This document shows, one piece after another, positions 1 to 10,984 of a stretch of DNA of 64,000 nt. The notes under the pieces were generated by a model. That model searched no databases. It saw only the letters and a list, made by a program, of their open reading frames with translations, and was not told the DNA's origin. The translations under genes were made by a program, and so were the position numbers. Numbering within the stretch: the first letter of the stretch is position 1; the number at the start of each line of letters is the position of its first letter. Source of the stretch: Bactrocera neohumeralis (taxonomy: Eukaryota > Arthropoda > Insecta > Diptera > Tephritidae); contig NC_065921.1 of NCBI RefSeq assembly GCF_024586455.1, positions 14,353,401 to 14,417,400 on the forward strand, in the 5' to 3' direction.

Positions 1-59
1 CACATTTCGCTCAACATATGGTCAACTTATAATCGGTCGTAGAGTACATATTATTCGCA

Positions 60-945
60 AACCATCACCCATCTTGAGATCCAGCATTTATCGATATCTG
101 GATAATATTCGAAAGTCGTTAGCACGCCCAGCATCTTGCAGAATATATAGCAGCCTTCCCGAGCTGAGGATGTACACGAAGACTGTGGAGAGTCGATTTG
201 GAGCCGTTCGCAGCAACTCGGACTGGCGAGTGGAACGATTTGGGCCATTTTACGTCGAGATCTTAAATTGAAAGCGTTAGAAATACAGCGTTGAGGCCCA
301 TTTCTTGCTCAAAGGATACGTCGATAAGCGAAATTGCAATCTGAAGAGATTCAGGAGCTGCAATTTCATCGAGAAAATCAACGGTTTGGTGTGATTTGTA
401 GGCCGGTGGAATCATCGCTCCATTTTTTTCAAAAATGATTCCGGTGAGAAGGTCTCCGTCAATGGTGACCGTTATCGCGCCATGATAACCAAATATTTAA
501 TGCCTGAAATTGGAGTTTGTGATCTCGGCGACATTTGGTTTCGATAAGACGGCGCCACTTCCAATACTTTGCAAAAATCAATGGATTTATTAAGAGAACA
601 CTTCGATGTGCGGACAATTTCACGTTTTGGGCCAGTCAATTGGCCACCAAGGTCATGTGATATCACACCGTTAACTTTTTCCTATTGGGAATATGTAAAG
701 TCTGAAGTCTATGTGGACAATTTCGCTTCGATTCAGGCCATGGAGTAAAACATCACGCTTGTCATTCGCCAGTTACCAGTCGAAATGTTGAAACAAGTCA
801 TCGAAAATTGAACTCCACGAATGGACCATCTGAAAATGTAAAACTTTCTGAAGGCTTTCAAGGGTATCCCAGCCGAAATATATTACAAGAACATCGAAAA
901 TGTAGTTTATTTGGTCAGTCTGGTTCAAATTTGATGGGAAGATAA
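60..945 (+). pseudogene. Decayed DDE transposase (IS630/Tc1/mariner superfamily, DUF4817-like)
   Basis: Relic of a cut-and-paste transposase. Conceptual translation, switching frames, gives an HTH-side stretch (SIWSRSQQLGLASGTIWAIL, about 198-257). A core follows with EAHFLLKGYVDKRNC (about 294-338), FFKNDSGEKVSVNGDRYRA, DIWFR-stop-DGATSNT and PVNWPPRSCDITPL. This order of motifs is typical of insect DUF4817-type DDE transposases. Two catalytic acidic positions are lost: the expected SDEAHF reads SVEAHF, and the expected PLDYFLW reads PLTFSYW. The middle D (DGA) survives. About 100 bp appear deleted between the HTH part and the first catalytic motif, and in-frame stops lie near 391, 547 and 748. 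The 3' end shares GTCAGTCTGGTTCAAATTTG with relics at 24.1 and 49.7 kb, so it may be the family terminus. Non-functional. Family placement is fairly sure; exact boundaries are not. Confidence 0.72.
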
Positions 946-1728
946 ATCCAATAGTTCCCTCAGTTGCAATATTTTATTTCTTGATTTTCTAAATAACAGT
1001 TTACTGAGACTAGAATGAGATCACCTTATTAAAACATAAGATTACCTGAAGATGCTGATAAGACTTAAAATAAATTTGTTCCTTGTAGACAAAAAATCAT
1101 ATCCATTTCCGGGGACACTGAGTTTAGTTAAGAGACAAAAAATAGAAATCCGCTAGAAAGCGTAGAAGTCAGCTTGTAGAAAAAACAGCTAGAAATTTGA
1201 GGACTTAAGCGATATAGATAATCAGATATTGTGCTCAAGGAAAATTAGATGATTTAGGTTTTTAGGTTATATAGGTTGGTCGAAGTAAGCACTACCACTT
1301 TCTTGTACAAAAGTTCGATGCCAGTTATACTCTAATACAAAAAAGGTCGAAGAGCGTTCGCACTTTGTCATGGAATAGCTAACCACTGAGAGCATTTCTG
1401 CCCTACAAGGCTTCATATAAAGCTCATCAGCTGCTCAAAGAGATCGTCAAATAAAATAGCGCTGACAGCTTACGCCACGCCGACTATCAGAAAAAGACGA
1501 GAACGAAGTAAGAACCAATTTCAAAACCGTTCAAAAATAGCAAGCGGTTAATTAATTAATTTATTGCAGCGGCGAATTACGGCATTTAGCACATTAGTGA
1601 GGGTTACAAGGCAAGCAGCAACAACATGCTAGCAAATTTGCTTATAATTATCGGGCATTAAGAGCAAAATGGCTGCGAACAAGCAATAATTTACGCTACC
1701 CCGACGGTTTATAAGGGCCATAAAACGA
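946..1728. other. Unassigned AT-rich intergenic stretch
   Basis: No open frame with recognisable protein similarity. Contains AT-rich sequence and a run around 1255-1340 (GGTTATATAGGTTGGTCGAA and following) with the look of decayed retrotransposon 3' DNA, which I cannot assign. Nothing else seen. Confidence 0.5.
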
Positions 1729-3000
1729 TTAAAGAGTTAAATGCAACAACAAATGGCGAAAAAACAACAACATAGAGAAGTGCAAAGTGAAGCAGAAGTC
1801 GAAAAAATACTTTGTAAATTTAATATGCGGCGAAAGGAAAACAGCTACTGAGCCTAAAACAAACAAGAGTGGGCGTAAGAGCTCCAACAACAACAGTAAC
1901 AAAAGCGAAACATGCAACAGTAGTTGAAAAGCCGCAGAGAGCTGCAAATAGAGCGGAATTCGCACAACGTTTTCATGCAAACAATTAGCGCATGCTGTGC
2001 GACAACAACAACAACAAGTACAATAAAAATGTTGAGAGAAATAATAACAACAAATAAATACTGTTGCAGACGTAACACATAGTAAGTGCGCGACAAATGG
2101 TAAATGTTGCACATATGCAAGATATGGCAACAGATATGCAAAAAACAACAATAACAAAAACAATTGCACACTTTGTAGCACTAACAACAGCAACAAAAAT
2201 GTAACGCATATGGCATTTAGCGCATTTAATTACGAATGCATGCGCGGCGCGATCGCCTATGCAACACACATATACAGTACGAGTTGTGGCAAGTAGGGTG
2301 TTGGGAGCACAGAGAGCACAAACAGTTGCCACACATATTTACACACGAGTTGTAAAAACAACTGCAGTCGAGCAGAGGCAGCGCCATTGCCACTTTGTCT
2401 GATCATATAAATTGCCACAGCAGCAGCATGCAACACGATCGTGTGGTGGCGAATGTATGTATATGCGGTTACCGGCAGCAAATGCCTTCCGGAGGCACTA
2501 AAATCGCGGATGTGGAAGCAACAAAAACATGCAAAGGGAAGCTCGGCAGCATATACATAGCTGCCTGCAACATGCGGCAAACGCGCTTCATGCATGTGGC
2601 ATAGCAAATTACAATAAAATACCGGCACCCAGTGGCAACCACTGCCTACGCGGCAACACAGCGAAGGGCAGCCGAGTGCCCATTCCAGCAAAAACAAAAG
2701 CAAAAACAACAAGTGTGGCAAAGTGGAGGAGGCGCGCAGATTTACGAAACGTGATTAGCAAAGCGGGAATTTGTGCACCCCTGGGTGTGTGTGTGAGCGT
2801 GTGATGAGGCAAAATATTGCGCGTGTCGTTGACTGCGCTGATTCTTTATGCCTCGCTCTTTTGCCTTTTTGCTTTGTGCCTCTACTTTGGTCCACTCTTA
2901 AATGCGCCAAAAGTGTCTATAATTTGTTGTAGATCGTGTTGATTGTGGCATGCCACTAATGTCATGTGCCCTGTTTCTGCTTGCTGCTGCATGTATTAAA
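1729..3000. repeat. CAA/CAG-rich low-complexity region
   Basis: Dense imperfect CAACAA, CAGCAA and AACAAA runs, especially 1738-1780, 1885-1920, 2000-2060, 2145-2200 and 2690-2715. Long minus-strand open frames here are rich in Leu, Cys and Phe because they read TTG/TGT triplets. They have no domain structure and are composition artefacts. Such runs are common in fly intergenic and intronic DNA. Confidence 0.6.
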
Positions 3001-3477
3001 TTCTTTCTACTAGCTTTGTTGTTGTTGTTTTATGGCTTGACCGCCAAACGCATGCTTGCCGCAGTGGCTGCTGCTTCGTTCGCTTGGCAGGCGTAAGAAA
3101 TGCAATTTTTGCTTAATTAGTTGCGCGTTGCAAGCATGTTTCTTATGTAGTTGTATCAAATTCGTTGTTGTTGTTGTAGCGCTTTGCTTACTTCTGCGCG
3201 AGTCTGTATATTTTATGATTTTTTTATAGCAACCAGTGCGGGGTTTATAGCCACGGGCAGCTGCTTTGCATGCAGTTGCGCTTCATACGTGCAACATCAA
3301 CATTTTCTGCCACAGTCAACCAATCGACGGTTGTGTTATGGTATATGCGACTGCTCATAATTCATGTTGCAATTAAGTATGTGCGTTATTTAGTCTGCTA
3401 TCGGCGTTTATTTTTAGCATTTTTATAGACCTGGAGGCAGAAAAGTTGAGTGGCAATTAGTGAACTTCCTATGAACT
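3001..3477. other. Intergenic, TTG-rich, no gene seen
   Basis: Continues the low-complexity character on the opposite strand (GTTGTTGTTG runs at about 3019 and 3161). The small plus-strand frame at 3151-3360 is cysteine-rich without a recognisable motif, and I do not call it. Confidence 0.45.
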
Positions 3478-4229
3478 CACTGCTGTATCAGATGTGAATA
3501 ATGCTGGCTACAAAAAGAAGCTCAATGTTTGGGTACCACATGAATTGTCTACGAAAAATTTGATGGACCGAGTTAACATCTTTGCTGAAACGAAATGAAA
3601 TCGAACTATTTCTGAAACGAATGGTAACAGGAGACAAAAAGTGGATCAAATACGACAATAATGTGTGAAAAAGATCTGGTCTAAGCAAGGTGAAGCTCAA
3701 AGGTTATGTTGAGTGTTTGGTGGGATTGGAAAAGAATCATCCACTATGAGCTGCTCCAGCCTGGCTGAACGATTGATATTACATTTTACTGACAACTGAT
3801 GAGATTGAAGCCAGCAATCCAAAAAACGGCCAGAGCTGATCAACAGAAAGGGCTTTGTCTTCCATTAGGATAGCACATATGTATCTTATATGGCTCGGCA
3901 AAAACTGGGAGAGCTTGGCTGGAAAGTTTCGATGCATCCATCATATAGCCCTGACCTTGGACTACCATTTGTTTTGGTCAATGCATAGCTCCCTTAATGA
4001 AGTAAAGTTGACTTCAAGAAAAGCCTGTAAAAATTACTTGTCGCAGTTTTTCGCCGAGAAATCAGAAAAGTTTTACACTGATGATACAATGTCTCTAGCG
4101 GAAAAATGGCAATAAGTGGTCGACCAAAATGATATACATATATTTGGTTACTTAAAGTTTATTATAAATATAAAAATATAAGTTGAAGTTTGATTAGAAA
4201 TACGAAAAGACTTTTTCAACTATCCGATA
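3478..4229 (+). mobile_element. Mariner relic A (mellifera-type), 5'-deleted
   Basis: Decayed mariner on the plus strand. It begins in the linker before KKLNVWVPHELSTKNLMDRV (about 3512-3571). It continues with a TGDKKWIKYDN motif holding the first catalytic D (about 3632-3665), a VWWDWK-like block, and an H-stop-DSTYVS motif holding the second D. It ends with DYHLFWSMHSSLNEVKL (about 3960-4010), holding the third D, up to the stop at about 4113-4115. Frameshifts and stops break the frame, and a small deletion precedes DYHLF. The 3' terminal inverted repeat CGAAAAGACTTTTTCAAC lies at about 4203-4220 and ends near 4229 at a TA-rich edge. The N-terminal third and the 5' repeat are missing. Mariners move DNA by cut and paste at TA; this copy cannot encode an enzyme. 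Nearest relative in the window is the copy at 31.1 kb. Confidence 0.85.
4203..4229. repeat. Mariner 3' terminal inverted repeat
   Basis: The reverse complement starts TATCGGATAGTTGAAAAAGT. It matches the candidate 5' terminus of the second mariner at about 31075-31098 (TTCGGGAAGTTGAAAAAAAG). This fixes the right boundary of relic A and the family's repeat. Confidence 0.7.
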
Positions 4230-4595
4230 TATTAGTCAAAACTTGATCAACAGATACTTGACTCTAATACTAGGTATAAACTATAAATCAAATTCCAGCA
4301 CCTTGCTATCTATTTTAGCAGCTTTGTGAAACCCCTATAACATAATAATCAATACATATCTCATAGATTTTTGAATTTGAAAAACTGTGCGATAGTATGA
4401 GCGAAAAACTGGAAAGAAGGTATGAGCATCAAGAGAGGACATACTTCGAAAAAGTGAGACCCAACGTGAATTACTATCCGATTTTGAAAAGCATTTCTGA
4501 GAAATTAAGCCTATAAGGAAAAAATTTTGAAGAAAATCCTAAAACAATCCAAAAGTTTCCAGAAGAGCGAGAGGGAGTGAGAGAGTGAATAGTCC
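4230..4595. other. Intergenic; GAGA-rich run at 4561-4592
   Basis: AT-rich DNA without a frame. A short run of alternating GAG/GAGA (AGAGCGAGAGGGAGTGAGAG) at about 4563-4590 could bind GAGA factor, but such short runs also occur by chance. Confidence 0.35.
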
Positions 4596-7180
4596 CTTCT
4601 TAAACCAAAATAGAAAACCGGAAAGTCTCATTCAAACTGTTTCCTTCTAAGAAAAAATTCCTTATAAAAAATCTCACTAAAGCCTGATTCAATACTGCAG
4701 ACAAGTTCTTTATTACATTTTGCCTACGCTCAACAAACAGAAAAAACAAAGATAACAACAATAACATCAACATCACAAAGTAAAACACAAAAGTAATCCA
4801 GCTGTCAGTCGCATGAGCGGAAGACAATATTCAAATTCTTTGCAAGTTTAACTTTTTGCGACACATGAACATATTTATTGCCAACTTTTAGGCGCGCTTG
4901 CCTGCCTGCGAGACAGCTTACAGTCTCGAAAATGGCAAAACAACAATAATTATCGCATTTATCACCGGCGCAAGTATGCAGACAATAATAGGCGGATGCT
5001 CGTGCAGGCTGCTATGCCAGAAGTCGGCTTTTAGGCGCAAAAACAGAAACACAGGAAATGAGGCAGCATGTAGCAGGGCGCGATGTGGAATGAGAATAAA
5101 TTTGATAAAACACGCTTAGTTGGGTAAGTTTAGGGGCTGTAGAGAGCCGCCGTTTGATAGGTAGTCGCATGTTGGGCAAGAAACAAGTGCTTGCGCCTAA
5201 ATACACACTACAATATTTGCTTGTCAGCTTATGCAGTTGTGTGTGTGTGCGCGCGCTGGCTGATATGCATATATTTGTTTGCTTGTTATTTACACGCAAA
5301 GCGCATGTTGTTGCCGCAAACACAACGAGCTGCTGGACAAACAGGCTAAGCTTAAATTTTGTTGATTTTTTGTTGTTGCCGCCTTGCAGCTTATTTTCGT
5401 ATTGTAGGCATTCCGTTTGTTGACTTTGCAACTTGTTAGCGGAAACAAGTAGCTGATAGCAGCGGAAGTAAGTAAGTAAAAGTTTAGCTGCCAGCGGAGT
5501 GGCAAGAGGATAGAGGGGAACAGAGCAAGAAAGGAAAATATTTCGCATTTTTTTAAATTAAATTTTACAAAATTCTGTGCAAACAGCGCCGATTGTTTGC
5601 TTGTGTTGCTGTGAGCTGCCTTTTTGCGCCTCTTCTCGTTTCTGCTCTAAAAATGCGGCAGCTTTAAGCTTTTGCTATCGCTTTCATCGCTTTTTGGTGA
5701 CCTCCCATGGCTGGCGTCGCGCCAAATCGCAATATTTTATAAGCCTAACTAGCGAAATGACTGTCCAAATTCGTATTGCTGCATTGGCAAACCTCCTGCC
5801 GAGCTGCCTTCCCGCCTGCCTTCAGCCTTATACAATTGGCTCTAGCTGTGGCAACTTGTTTCTGCCACACGGTTTGCCGCTTTGTGCAACGATAACGCCT
5901 CTGTGCCACTTCAGAGCGCTGCCAAGTTGGCTGCAACCAAAAAATGTTAAATTAAAACAACAAATTTGGCCACTTAGCTGCCTGCTGTTGCAGCATCTTA
6001 CTGCATGCCGCCACTCAACGTTTAAGCCGGCCAAGTAACGTGAATTTCACTTCATTATTTACGCCGCATATTGCGAAATTATAGTGTGGCATGACCACGC
6101 CCTGACCGTGTTGGCGTGGCGCATCGCCAGACGCTTGGATGCTGCCGCCAACATTTGTGGCACGTCTGTGGCAGCTTAATGCGCCGCTAAAGCTGAGATT
6201 TGGCAACGCGCTGGCATTTCACTTTGGCCAATTAGACTACAAAGTAGCTTGTATTTGATGTTGCATGCTGCATACGGCATGCCTGCTATGTTGCATGCAA
6301 CAACAAACTGAAAGTCAAACAATGTAGCGAAATATTCGCAGATATGCAGAAGAAATATTTTTTTTTCTTGCTTCAACTGAGCACTTGACAAATTCAGCTG
6401 TTTATTTTTAGAGTTGAAAGCGTTTTTGTTTCTGTTGCTGCATTGCTGCCACTTGTTCTGCTTTTCTTGCTTGCTTTGCCAGTCTACATGGCTGGCAAAG
6501 TGCTGATCAAGCTTATTTGAAGGCGACTCTCGCACAGCTGGCTTAAAACTTGCTTCTGCAACAATAACAAAAACAACAACAACGCTAGTAAATCAACAAC
6601 AAGAACACAAAAATCAACAACCACAACAAAAAGATCAACAACAAAAATTTTTTTCTGATCTCAGAACCGCTTTGCTCTTCACATACCAAAATCACACCAA
6701 ATAACCCCTAATTAAGGACAGGCATACACATTTTTGGGCGCTTGCAACATGCTGCAACAGCTGACACATAGCAATTCGATATTTAATGGTGAACCTTGTT
6801 TCCAAAATACTTGCGATAATTGGGCGTTAAATTGTTCTGAACAACAGGTAAATGCAAAGAATGTGCCGAGGTTCAAGGTAAGCTAAGTGAGCAGCAAGCA
6901 GTCAGAATTTTGCCACGAAAGAAGACGAAGGTGTAGCAGAGTCAAAAATTACCGGTATTATTGACAATTGCACTTGTTAACTTTGACATAGTGACAGCTC
7001 AAATTGCATTACTTAAGGCTCAGCTTGTGAAGACGTGAAGGGATAGGAACTAATAGCGACTGAAACAAGAACTACGACTCAGAAAATTTTTAAAAGAGAT
7101 AAAAAAAATTGTTTTATACACTTTAGTCAATTTTCGAACCATTTACGCGAGCGTTGTTCGCAACCCACAATAATTTACTT
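4596..7180. other. Intergenic, moderate GC, CAA tracts, no gene recognised
   Basis: Contains several overlapping small open frames on both strands (5012-5548, 5577-6038, 6176-6535), none with a domain, signal or conserved motif. Composition is dominated by GCAACTTG, TGCCGC and TTGTTG words. A CAA-rich tract lies at about 6556-6645. Nothing else supported. Confidence 0.45.
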
Positions 7181-7185
7181 AGAGT

Positions 7186-7620
7186 GTGCTCAGAAAACCG
7201 CAGAAATTTTAAGAGAGTAATATCAAATGAAAAGAGAAATTCAGCGCGCTCATTGGTTGAATACAAATTCATTTAAATTACCGCTATTTCATGCATATGA
7301 AAATTTAAGTTAATGACTTTTTAATGCTAAGAGCTTGGCTCACAATATTTTTTTATAAAAAATATAATTTTTTTTCTAGTTCTTGTTTAGTCAATTTCCT
7401 CAGCGTGCTCTGAAGAGAACAGAACTCACATGAGAGAAAATAAAAAGAAAAGAGAAATTCAGAGCGCGCATTGATTGAATACAAATTCATTTAAATTACC
7501 GTTATTTCATGCATATGAGATTTAAATTAATGAATTTTTAGTGCTTATGACTGGCTGACTGGCTTATAAAATTTTCTATTAAAAAATATTATTTTTGTTC
7601 TACTTTTGTTCAATCTACAG
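7186..7620. repeat. Two-copy tandem duplication, period about 218 bp
   Basis: The block AAAGAGAAATTCAGCGCGCT with the following ATTCATTTAAATTACCGCTA and TTTCATGCATATG recurs 218 bp later with about 10-15% change (anchors at 7231 and 7449). Both units end in poly-A/T and a TTCTTGTTTAGTCAA-like or TTTTGTTCAATC segment. The unit encodes nothing recognisable. Confidence 0.8.
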
Positions 7621-10100
7621 TAGAGCTCTTATAAGCGTCAAACCTTATAAAGAAACTATAATGTAGGTTTAAGTACTTTCTTTTCTTCAATCTGTAATCT
7701 TTTTTTACTATTAAAACCAAAATATGCTGCATAACAGTTGCACCAACCCATTCATCAAAGCTAATGGATAACTGACAGTGCAACAAACACGCCACAGCTC
7801 CGAAGTAGGCTACCGAAATAGTTCAAATGCATATTTGACTTGATAAGCGCTTGTAGAGATACATACTCTTCATATAATTTTGAACTTTCGATTAAAAAAT
7901 GCGCTGTGGCATGATTAATGGCGCTTCTGCAACGCTGCCACCAAAATACTTAATTTTAGTGGAGCACAGTAAGCCGGTGGTAGAAAGATAGCTTATCATT
8001 GGAAGAATTAATGGTAATAGTTACTTATAGTATATGCAATGAGGAGTTGAAATGTAGCGCAAAAATCGACTGACAGCAACAACAACAACTATGATTTTTA
8101 TATACAAAAGTAGTTGCAACAATCTACATATGCGAAGGTGTTGGCGGTTGAGCTTATCACAACGTTCAGTTAACGGTATTTTGACAGCGAAAACTGAATT
8201 TCTCAACGCAATGCTTTCTTTTGATATGGAAAAGTTGGCTGCCACCTGCACTGGGCAGCGGTATGTGCTATCTTCATGTGTATATATAAGTGTGTATGTG
8301 TCTTCTTTAACTTTGAAATTTCACTAGAACTGTCAATATGTACAAAATTTATGATTAAATGGAAAAAGGCTACATGTATATATGTATGCTTAGTAAAGGT
8401 ATACATATGTTTGACTGTGACTGCGCCGGCGTTGCAGCGATTTATCAGACCAGCCAAGTTAGCTAGTTAAGTTGGGCCATCACGCCTTCATGCCACACAC
8501 ACAAACCATCACATGTGCTGATGATGCATGAAATTTAGAATATATCTGTGTTACAGCGCACTCCAGGTGTGCTTCTCATATACATACGTAGACTCTGCAT
8601 TTATCTAAGTGCGCTTAGCTGCCACATTCAATCATTAGGCAAGTGATCCATCATTTAAATTTGACATTTAACGTACGGACGGCGGTTGGGGGCAGGGCGG
8701 TAGGTGGTTAGTGATAGTGGGGTAGCAGTTAAGCTATGTCAAGTTTCAAGTTATTTACCGTTAGTTGTATGTGGTCCGTATAAAGTTCTCGTGGAAACGT
8801 AACAATCAAAGCACTCACCTTTGTTTGAACGAAAAACGCGTGATCCTTCCATGGAAATCAAGCAGCTATCTACATATAATACATTTGTATAGATATCTGT
8901 ATATATACAGGCATGTTTATTTGTAGCTATATGTACTTGCTCACGCTTAGTGCCGCCTTAAATCACGTACAATATTTGCTTTTTGATAAATCTGTAAAGA
9001 AAAGAGTGAAAACATTAAAGCGCCTGTGTCACACAACAACTTATGTATGTATATCATATAGTTTATATGTATTTGTATGCTTATTATACATATGCTAAGT
9101 ATGTGTGTGTGTTTAAGGCTTGTTTGCCTGCGGCTTATCACAGCGATAATGCAGCGCGGTTAATGCTACGTTGTAAATTCTAATTTATTTAACTTTTAAA
9201 TGCTGTCGGATATTCCCACTTCTCTACATAAAGACATTAACATAAACACACACACTGAAATGCATGTTCCTTTATACATCCACAACCTAGGCGCAACAGT
9301 GTTGTGGGTAGTCTTCGGCCGTTTGGCACGATTTGGGTCAGATTTCGTTAGGCATTCATAAATTTAAGCAGCCATTTGGGCTTTCTGGCGTGTTGATAAA
9401 TTGTTAATTGACACATTTTTAACGGCTAAATTGTTGGGTAGATGTGTTGGTGTCGCTTTGTGTTGATTGATAAACGGTTGCAAGCACTAGTTTGGTGACT
9501 TTGATTTTTTATATCTTTACTTTAACGAATTTTATTATATTTTTTTTCCTTTTTCCGTTTAAGCACGTCTGCTTTTAAGTTCTACATTTTTATTCAATTT
9601 TATCTTTGGCTTTTTGTACTCGATCGGCAGTGTCGTAAATAATTCGAGATTGGCAGCAAAGGTATTAAGGCGAGTGTGGATCAGAGATTGATTTAAAAGT
9701 TCGTGCGCAGGCTTAAGCGCCTAGCCTTTACTATTAATAACTTGATAATCGAGTTTGGAAAATGTAGCAAGTTTTATTGGATGAAATGTGTTCATACACA
9801 CATACTTGTATATCTGAGTAGCAGCTTTATTTGAGTTCTACTATAAATATATACTAAATAATGTATACTAAATAATGGTTGCAACAACAAAAATATCCAC
9901 GAGACTCGTAATTAAGTTCAGCTGCTTAATATACATACTTCAGTTTAACAATTAATTTACTCTTAATACATATAAATTATGTGATGTGAAGATTTAGAGA
10001 TTCTATTGTTCAAAATGGTAAAAAAAAAGTTTATTAACCACAAGCGCTGCAATCTCTTCACAAATATGAATTGATTTATATGAGAATATAAAATCTTTTA
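7621..10100. other. Intergenic DNA, no gene recognised
   Basis: AT-rich with ATACATATGTAT-type strings around 8380-8410, 8870-8930 and 9040-9100. The small frames are short and overlap in several phases. No transposon motif seen. Confidence 0.45.
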
Positions 10101-10111
10101 AACAAAAAAAT

Positions 10112-10231
10112 TAATACAATTAAAATGCATACTTATAAAATTCGATAATTTGTTATCTTATATCTTTAATAAATACAATTAAAATGCATACTTATAAAAG
10201 TTATCGATAATTTGTTATTATAATTTGTTAT
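10112..10231. repeat. 60-bp direct repeat pair
   Basis: AATACAATTAAAATGCATAC followed by TTATAAAA occurs at 10112 and again at 10172. Each copy continues into a CGATAATTTGTTAT segment. The second copy runs into the TATCGATA palindrome pair at 10200-10238. Confidence 0.8.
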
Positions 10232-10238
10232 CGATAAC
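10200..10238. repeat. Inverted repeat of TATCGATA boxes
   Basis: GTTATCGATAA at 10200-10210 faces TTATCGATAAC at 10228-10238 across a 17-bp AT loop. Each arm carries the 8-bp TATCGATA core known in flies as the DRE, the binding site of DREF, and CGATA is also the BEAF-32 core. Binding is inferred from motif only. Confidence 0.6.
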
Positions 10239-10369
10239 TTTCACTAGTTAATGCATTTCGATTATCGATACTAAAAAACATGTTTGGAAAAATTACAAAA
10301 TTATGTCTTATGTGTTTTCTTTCAACACAAGTTAAGAGCAGAATTGATATAATCGATTAAATTATAACG

Positions 10370-10984
10370 AAATTGTTTCAAGAAAGTTATCGGAAAACTT
10401 AGGATAATAGACAAAGTGTTATAAGATAATTTTTCAGAAATGATAAATTCGAAATCGCAAAAATTGTGGGTAACTTTTCCACAAAGTTATCGAAAAAATT
10501 ACGATAATCGATAAAAATAACAGCAATCGAGAAAGATTATCAATAATTTTCCAACATATTGTAAATTATAATTTATGTGTTTTTTTTTTCAAATAAGAAC
10601 AAAGTGCTATAATCGATGCAATTTTATCGGACAACTTTTTAACAGATTATTGAAGTATTTAAGATAATATACTAAGTGATACCGGACAATTTTTCACAAA
10701 GTAATCGAAAATATTATCGGTAACTTTTCCATAAAGTTAGCGAAAAAATTGCGATATCCGAGCAAATGTTATCGCAAAATTTTTCAGAAAAAATAATAAT
10801 ACACGAAAAGATAATATTGGCAATTTCCAAGAAAATAATCGAAAAAATTACGAGAAACGATAAAATCTTATCGGAAAATTTTCAGAAAATAATCGAAAAG
10901 TTAACTGTAGTCGAAAAGAAATTATCGAGAATTTCCAAGAAAATAATCGATAAATTTACGGTAACTGATAAAATGTATAAATAA
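10370..10984. repeat. Degenerate 51-54 bp minisatellite with CGATAA boxes
   Basis: Successive units can be read as TTATCGGAAAATTTTCAGAA or TTATCGAGAATTTCCAAGAA, then AATAATCGA, then an ACGATAAAAT-like end. The four clearest units lie at about 10766-10981. Because the period is a multiple of three, a 72-codon frame (10766-10984) reads through as a repeated KKIIEKIT/LSRISKKIIDKFT motif. That frame is best explained by the repeat, not by a gene. Earlier units (10370-10760) are more decayed. Confidence 0.65.

Noticed and set aside
1729..2721. Several 100-155 codon minus-strand frames
   Set aside because: Read through CAA/CAG-rich low-complexity DNA; Leu/Cys/Phe-rich without motifs.
5012..5548. 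178-codon minus-strand frame
   Set aside because: The longest frame in the 5-kb region, but amino-acid use follows low-complexity GCAACTTG/TTGTTG words, and three other frames overlap it.
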